DNA of 64,000 nt from Mycolicibacterium chubuense NBB4. Lineage in GTDB: Bacteria; Actinomycetota; Actinomycetes; Mycobacteriales; Mycobacteriaceae. The notes below the pieces were generated by a model that was not told the origin of the DNA, ran no database searches, and worked only from the letters and a program-made list of their open reading frames with translations. How positions within the stretch are numbered: position 1 is the first letter of the stretch; each line of letters opens with the position of its first letter. Of the stretch, positions 60,237-64,000 are shown piece after piece. Both the position numbers and the translations under genes were made by a program. The DNA is taken from contig NC_018027.1 in the NCBI RefSeq assembly GCF_000266905.1, positions 248,001 through 312,000 on the forward strand, given 5' to 3'.

Positions 60237-61010
60237 ATGGGTTCGTCGGTCACGGTGCGCATTCTGGGCGTCGGCATGGGCCCGCAGCACGTCACCGCTG
60301 AGGTCGCCGACGCGCTGCGGACGGTCGACTACGTGCTCGGCGCGGAGAAGTCCGCGGACGACCGGCTGCTCGAGCTGCGCCGCGCGATCCTGCGGGCATA
60401 CCCGGGGCGCAACGGCCCGGCCGAGCTCGTGGCGCTGGCCGACCCGCAGCGCGACCGCTCGGCGGGGCTGACGACACCCGGTTACGAGTCCGCCGTCGCC
60501 GGATGGCACGACGCCCGCGCCGCGCAGTACGCCGCCGTGTTGCGGCAACGGGGCGGCACCGCCGCGTTCCTGGTGTGGGGTGACCCGTCGCTGTACGACT
60601 CGACGATCCGGGTCGTGGAGAAGGTTCGCGCCCTGTTGAAAGGGCAGGCCGACGTCGACTACGACGTCCTGCCCGGGATCAGCGCCCCGCAGCTCCTCGC
60701 CGCCCGGCACCGCATCGTGCTGCACGAGGTCGGCCGTCCGGTGCACGTCACCACCGGGCGCCGCCTGCAGGAGGCCGTCGCTGCCGGCATGGACAACATC
60801 GTCGCGATGCTCAACCCGCCGCCCGAGCGTCTCGACTTCACCGGGCTCGCGGACTGGACGATCTGGTGGGGGGCCAACCTGGGTGCGCCGGGCGAGCGGC
60901 TCCTGAGCGGGCGGCTCGCCGACGTGGTGCCCCAGATCCCCGACGCCCGGGCCGCCGCGGAGGAGAGCGACGGCTGGGTGATGGATCTGTTCCTCGCGAG
61001 GAAGACCTGA
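60237..61010 (+). CDS. cobF: Precorrin-6A synthase (deacetylating)
   Basis: 257 residues, SAM-dependent tetrapyrrole methylase fold (VRILGVGMGPQHVT at the start, FLVWGDPSLYDST in the middle). CobF methylates C1 of the corrin ring and removes acetate in the aerobic B12 pathway. M. tuberculosis is reported to lack cobF, so its presence fits an environmental mycobacterium able to make B12. Start ATG 60237; TGATG joins it to cobQ. Confidence 0.88.
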   Translation: MGSSVTVRILGVGMGPQHVTAEVADALRTVDYVLGAEKSADDRLLELRRAILRAYPGRNGPAELVALADPQRDRSAGLTTPGYESAVAGWHDARAAQYAAVLRQRGGTAAFLVWGDPSLYDSTIRVVEKVRALLKGQADVDYDVLPGISAPQLLAARHRIVLHEVGRPVHVTTGRRLQEAVAAGMDNIVAMLNPPPERLDFTGLADWTIWWGANLGAPGERLLSGRLADVVPQIPDARAAAEESDGWVMDLFLARKT

Positions 61011-62515
61011 TGGCCGGCCTGTTGGTCGCCGGGACGACGAGCGATGCCGGCAAGAGCCTGGTCACCACCGGGCTCTGCCGGGCGCTGGCCCGCCGCGGGG
61101 TCAAGGTCGCGCCGTATAAGGCGCAGAACATGTCGAACAATTCGATGGTGTGCGCCGGGCCCTCCGTGGCGAGCGAAGCGACGGGGGATGGTTCCGGTCA
61201 CGGGGTGGAGATCGGGCGCGCGCAGTGGGTGCAGGCGCTCGCGGCGCGCGCCGTACCGGAAGCGGCCATGAACCCGGTGCTGCTCAAGCCGGGAAGCGAT
61301 CACCGCAGCCATGTCGTGCTGATGGGCCGGCCCTGGGGTGAGGTGTCCTCGGCCGACTGGCTGGAGGGCAGACGGGCGCTGGGCGAGGCCGCGCACGCCG
61401 CCTACGACGACCTCGCCTCGCGCTTCGACGTCGTCATCGCCGAAGGCGCCGGAAGTCCCGCCGAGATCAACCTGCGCGCCGGCGATTACGTCAACCTCGG
61501 TCTTGCCCGCCATGCGAATCTGCCGGCCGTCGTCGTCGGCGACATCGACCGCGGCGGGGTCTTCGCCGCGTTTTTCGGCACCGTCGCACTGCTGTCCCCG
61601 GACGACCAGGCGCTCGTCGCCGGGTTCGTCGTCAACAAGTTCCGCGGCGACGTCGGGTTGCTCGCCCCCGGCTTGCGGGACCTGGAACGCGTGACCGGTC
61701 GGCGGGTGTTCGGCACGCTGCCGTGGCGGTCGGACGTCTGGCTGGATTCCGAGGACGCCCTCGATCTGTTCGGCCGCGTGTCGTCGCGACCCGGCGCACG
61801 CCGCGTCGCGGTAATCCGTCTGCCCCGCATCAGCAACTTCACCGACGTCGACGCCCTCGGACTCGAACCCGACCTCGACGTCGTCTTCGCCTCGCAGGCA
61901 GGCGCTCTCGCCGATGCCGAGCTCATCGTGCTGCCCGGCACCCGGTCGACGATCGCCGATCTGGCCTGGCTCCGATCGCGCGGACTCGACCGCGCGATCG
62001 TGGCCCACGCCGCCGCCGGCCGACCGGTCCTCGGCATCTGCGGCGGTTTCCAGATGCTGGGCCGCACCGTCCGCGATCCCGCCGGGATCGAAGGTGCCGC
62101 CACCGAGGTCGCCGGTCTCGGGCTGCTCGACATCGAGACGAATTTCGTTGCGCAGAAAGCACTCCGATTGCCCACCGGATCCTGGCTCGGTGCGCAGGCA
62201 GCCGGCTACGAGATCCACCACGGCCGGATCTCGGTGGGCGCCGGTGTCGACGAGTTCCTCGGCGGCGCGCGGGCCGGTTCGGTGTTCGGGACGATGTGGC
62301 ACGGCGCGTTCGAAGGGGACGAACTGCGGGTCCGCTTCCTGCGCGAAGCGCTCGGTCTCGAGCCGTCCGGCGTGTCCTTTCCGCGCGCCCGCGACGAACG
62401 ACTCGATCTGCTCGGCGATCTCGTCGAACAGCACCTCGACGTCGAGGCCCTGCTCGCATTGATCGGACAGGGCCCACCCCGCGGCCTTCCGTTCCTGCCC
62501 CCGGGTGCGCCGTGA
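61010..62515 (+). CDS. cobQ: Cobyric acid synthase
   Basis: 501 residues. N-terminal P-loop-like [29 protein letters not shown], and the glutamine amidotransferase half with [10 protein letters not shown] (nucleophile Cys) and C-terminal His in [11 protein letters not shown]. Amidates four side chains of adenosylcobyrinate diamide. Corresponds to cobQ1 (Rv0255c). Overlaps cobK start in GTGA. Confidence 0.93.
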   Translation: MAGLLVAGTTSDAGKSLVTTGLCRALARRGVKVAPYKAQNMSNNSMVCAGPSVASEATGDGSGHGVEIGRAQWVQALAARAVPEAAMNPVLLKPGSDHRSHVVLMGRPWGEVSSADWLEGRRALGEAAHAAYDDLASRFDVVIAEGAGSPAEINLRAGDYVNLGLARHANLPAVVVGDIDRGGVFAAFFGTVALLSPDDQALVAGFVVNKFRGDVGLLAPGLRDLERVTGRRVFGTLPWRSDVWLDSEDALDLFGRVSSRPGARRVAVIRLPRISNFTDVDALGLEPDLDVVFASQAGALADAELIVLPGTRSTIADLAWLRSRGLDRAIVAHAAAGRPVLGICGGFQMLGRTVRDPAGIEGAATEVAGLGLLDIETNFVAQKALRLPTGSWLGAQAAGYEIHHGRISVGAGVDEFLGGARAGSVFGTMWHGAFEGDELRVRFLREALGLEPSGVSFPRARDERLDLLGDLVEQHLDVEALLALIGQGPPRGLPFLPPGAP

Positions 62516-63252
62516 GAATTCTGCTGCTCGGCGGAACGTCGGAGGCGCGGTCCTTGGCCGCGCTGCTGGCCGAGCACGCCGAGGTGACGACGTCGCTGGC
62601 CGGCCGGGTCAGCCAACCGCGGCTGCCCGTCGGCGAGGTCCGCATCGGGGGCTTCGGCGGGGTGGACGGATTGCGATCGGCGCTTCGCGGCTTCGATGCG
62701 GTGGTCGACGCGACGCATCCGTTCGCCAAGAACATCTCCGCCAACGCCGTCGCGGCGTGCACCGGCGGCGGCGTCCCGCTGCTGCGGCTGGAGCGGCCCG
62801 GCTGGGCCGACCGGTCCCGACCGTCGTGGCGCTGGGTGGACACCCACGAGGACGCCGCCGCGGTCGCGGCCGGGCTGGGCCGTCGCCCGTTCCTCACGGT
62901 GGGCCGCCAGGAGATCGCCCGCTTCGTGCCCGCGCTGCGCGGACACGCCGTGCTGGCCCGGGTCGTGCAGGCACCCGACGTGCCGCTGCCGGCGGCCTGG
63001 CGCCTCATCACCAGTCGGGGACCGTACGCGCTGCCGGGGGAGTTGGCGCTGATCGACGAGCACCGCGCCGACGTGCTGATCACCAAGGACTCCGGCGGCG
63101 AGCACACCTGGCCGAAGATGGAGGCGGCCGAGCAGCGGGCGCTTCCGGTGGTCATCGTGCGCCGCCCCGCTCGCGCCCCCGAACTCCCGACGGTGCACGA
63201 CATCGGCGAGGCGGTCGCGTGGGTGCGCGCCCTCACTACGATGTCCCGGTGA
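62512..63252 (+). CDS. cobK: Precorrin-6A reductase
   Basis: 246 residues from GTG 62512. [24 protein letters not shown]-binding start, [16 protein letters not shown] and [18 protein letters not shown] are hallmark motifs. Reduces precorrin-6A to 6B, the step right after CobF. In M. tuberculosis cobK lies elsewhere (Rv2070c); here it is embedded in the cobF-cobQ-cobK-cobU operon with 4-bp overlaps. Confidence 0.9.
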   Translation: MRILLLGGTSEARSLAALLAEHAEVTTSLAGRVSQPRLPVGEVRIGGFGGVDGLRSALRGFDAVVDATHPFAKNISANAVAACTGGGVPLLRLERPGWADRSRPSWRWVDTHEDAAAVAAGLGRRPFLTVGRQEIARFVPALRGHAVLARVVQAPDVPLPAAWRLITSRGPYALPGELALIDEHRADVLITKDSGGEHTWPKMEAAEQRALPVVIVRRPARAPELPTVHDIGEAVAWVRALTTMSR

Positions 63253-63773
63253 GGATCCTGGTGACCGGCGGCGCCCGGTCGGGCAAGTCGCGGCACGCCG
63301 AGAGCCTGCTGCACGACGCGGCACACGTCACCTACGTCGCCCCCGGCCGTCCCGCCGACGGCGGCGACCCCGACTGGGACGCGCGCGTGCGCCTGCACCG
63401 CGCGCGCCGCCCCGCGCACTGGCAGACCGTCGAGACCGCCGATGTCGCAACGGCTCTCGCGAACGGTGACGGTCCCGTCCTCGTCGACTGCCTGAGCACC
63501 TGGCTGGTGGCGGTGCTCGACCACGCCGATCTCTGGGACGCCCGCGCCGAGGACGTTCACGGCGTGATCGGCGCGCACGTGGACCGGTTCTGCGAGGTGT
63601 TCGAGACGGTAGCCGACGCGGTCGTGGTGACCAACGAGGTCGGCCTCGGTGTGGTGCCCGCGCACCGATCGGGCGTGCTCTTCCGCGATGCGCTCGGCGT
63701 CGTCAACCAGCGGGTCGCGGCGCTGTGCGACGAGGTGCACCTGGTGATCGCGGGGCGGGTGCTGAAGCTGTGA
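63249..63773 (+). CDS. cobU: Adenosylcobinamide kinase/phosphate guanylyltransferase
   Basis: 174 residues from GTG 63249. P-loop GGARSGKS (residues 7-14) followed by [18 protein letters not shown] and [24 protein letters not shown] (in two parts), all CobU motifs. Works in nucleotide-loop assembly. Corresponds to Rv0254c. Last recognisable gene in the window. Confidence 0.93.
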   Translation: MRILVTGGARSGKSRHAESLLHDAAHVTYVAPGRPADGGDPDWDARVRLHRARRPAHWQTVETADVATALANGDGPVLVDCLSTWLVAVLDHADLWDARAEDVHGVIGAHVDRFCEVFETVADAVVVTNEVGLGVVPAHRSGVLFRDALGVVNQRVAALCDEVHLVIAGRVLKL

Positions 63774-64000
63774 CGCTCACTGGTGGACCATTGGTGGTGG
63801 ACAGGCGTATGTCTTGTCATGCACCCCGGGCTCGTCGGGTCACTGCCGGAGTGACCGAGTCGCCTCGTATGGGATGACCTCGCTGAGAGTTGCGGGGCCT
63901 GGCGGCCCGGGACGTGCAGATCGGCCATAGGGCTATGCGCCACGGCGGTTGTGCGACCGCCCGGAGCGCCTCAGTGAGCGACCGACCGTCACGTCCCGGA
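63774..64000. other. Sequence after cobU with no recognisable gene
   Basis: 227 bp to the window edge. Contains a short direct repeat (tggtggaccattggtggtgga) but no good reading frame with a ribosome site, no cobalamin-riboswitch box and no tRNA-like structure. A 128-residue minus-strand frame here is antisense to cobU for most of its length. Confidence 0.5.

Overview
The window is high-GC actinobacterial DNA that reads as a chromosomal segment of a rapidly growing Mycolicibacterium-type mycobacterium. The basis is content and remembered gene order, not a search: MmpL, fatty acyl-AMP ligase and PE-PPE genes; the Sdh1-type succinate dehydrogenase set followed by a homologue of Rv0250c; hsp20, nirB, nirD; an NnaR-type HemD/HTH protein; an AAC(2')-I acetyltransferase; and cobQ/cobU. 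The left part closely follows the M. tuberculosis Rv0247c-Rv0265c order, but no narK-type gene lies between nnaR and aac(2'). No rRNA, tRNA, CRISPR array, insertion sequence or phage integrase was seen.

Layout. 1-4.8 kb: the end of an MmpL10-FadD23-PE-PPE-GAP block that resembles the trehalose polyphleate locus. 4.9-12.9 kb: flavin reductase, a 53-residue protein, a large acyl-CoA dehydrogenase, an unusual hexapeptide/cysteine-repeat protein, sdhBAC and a PEP-mutase-like enzyme. 12.9-15.5 kb: universal stress protein, membrane diguanylate cyclase, a membrane protein and hsp20 with a HspR-type operator. 15.7-20.9 kb: nitrite reductase (nirBD), a ferredoxin behind a DosR-type box, a CbiX-like chelatase and nnaR. 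21-27.7 kb: aac(2'), 5-oxoprolinase subunits pxpBC, an EamA exporter, a YhhQ transporter, a Tat-type lipoprotein, a TetR regulator and lysE. 28-44.4 kb: a mixed accessory stretch (orphan TctC-type lipoprotein, DUF4239, M20 hydrolase, TRIC-like channel, YihY protein, spore-photoproduct-lyase-like radical SAM protein, holin-like and DUF3618 proteins, GAF protein, oxidoreductases, secreted alpha/beta hydrolase, cutinase, flavin monooxygenase). 44.3-59.3 kb: a complete benzoate-catechol-beta-ketoadipate gene set. 59.3-63.8 kb: lysG and cobF-cobQ-cobK-cobU.

How the genes work together. BenAB and the reductase part of BenC dihydroxylate benzoate, the BenD part rearomatises the diol to catechol, CatA, CatB and CatC convert it to beta-ketoadipate enol-lactone, PcaD opens the lactone, PcaIJ adds CoA and PcaF thiolyses to succinyl-CoA and acetyl-CoA. 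Three regulators sit with these genes: two LysR proteins and a large LuxR-type BenR-like ATPase. No benzoate uptake gene is present.

Most notable observations: (i) BenC, an FCD sensor domain and BenD fused in one 852-residue protein; (ii) a 158-residue protein made almost entirely of in-register hexapeptides whose C-terminal third carries twelve cysteines at exact three-residue spacing; (iii) lysE and lysG, normally a divergent neighbouring pair, kept in divergent orientation but separated by 31.6 kb that contains the whole aromatic-degradation cluster, as if a block had been inserted between them.
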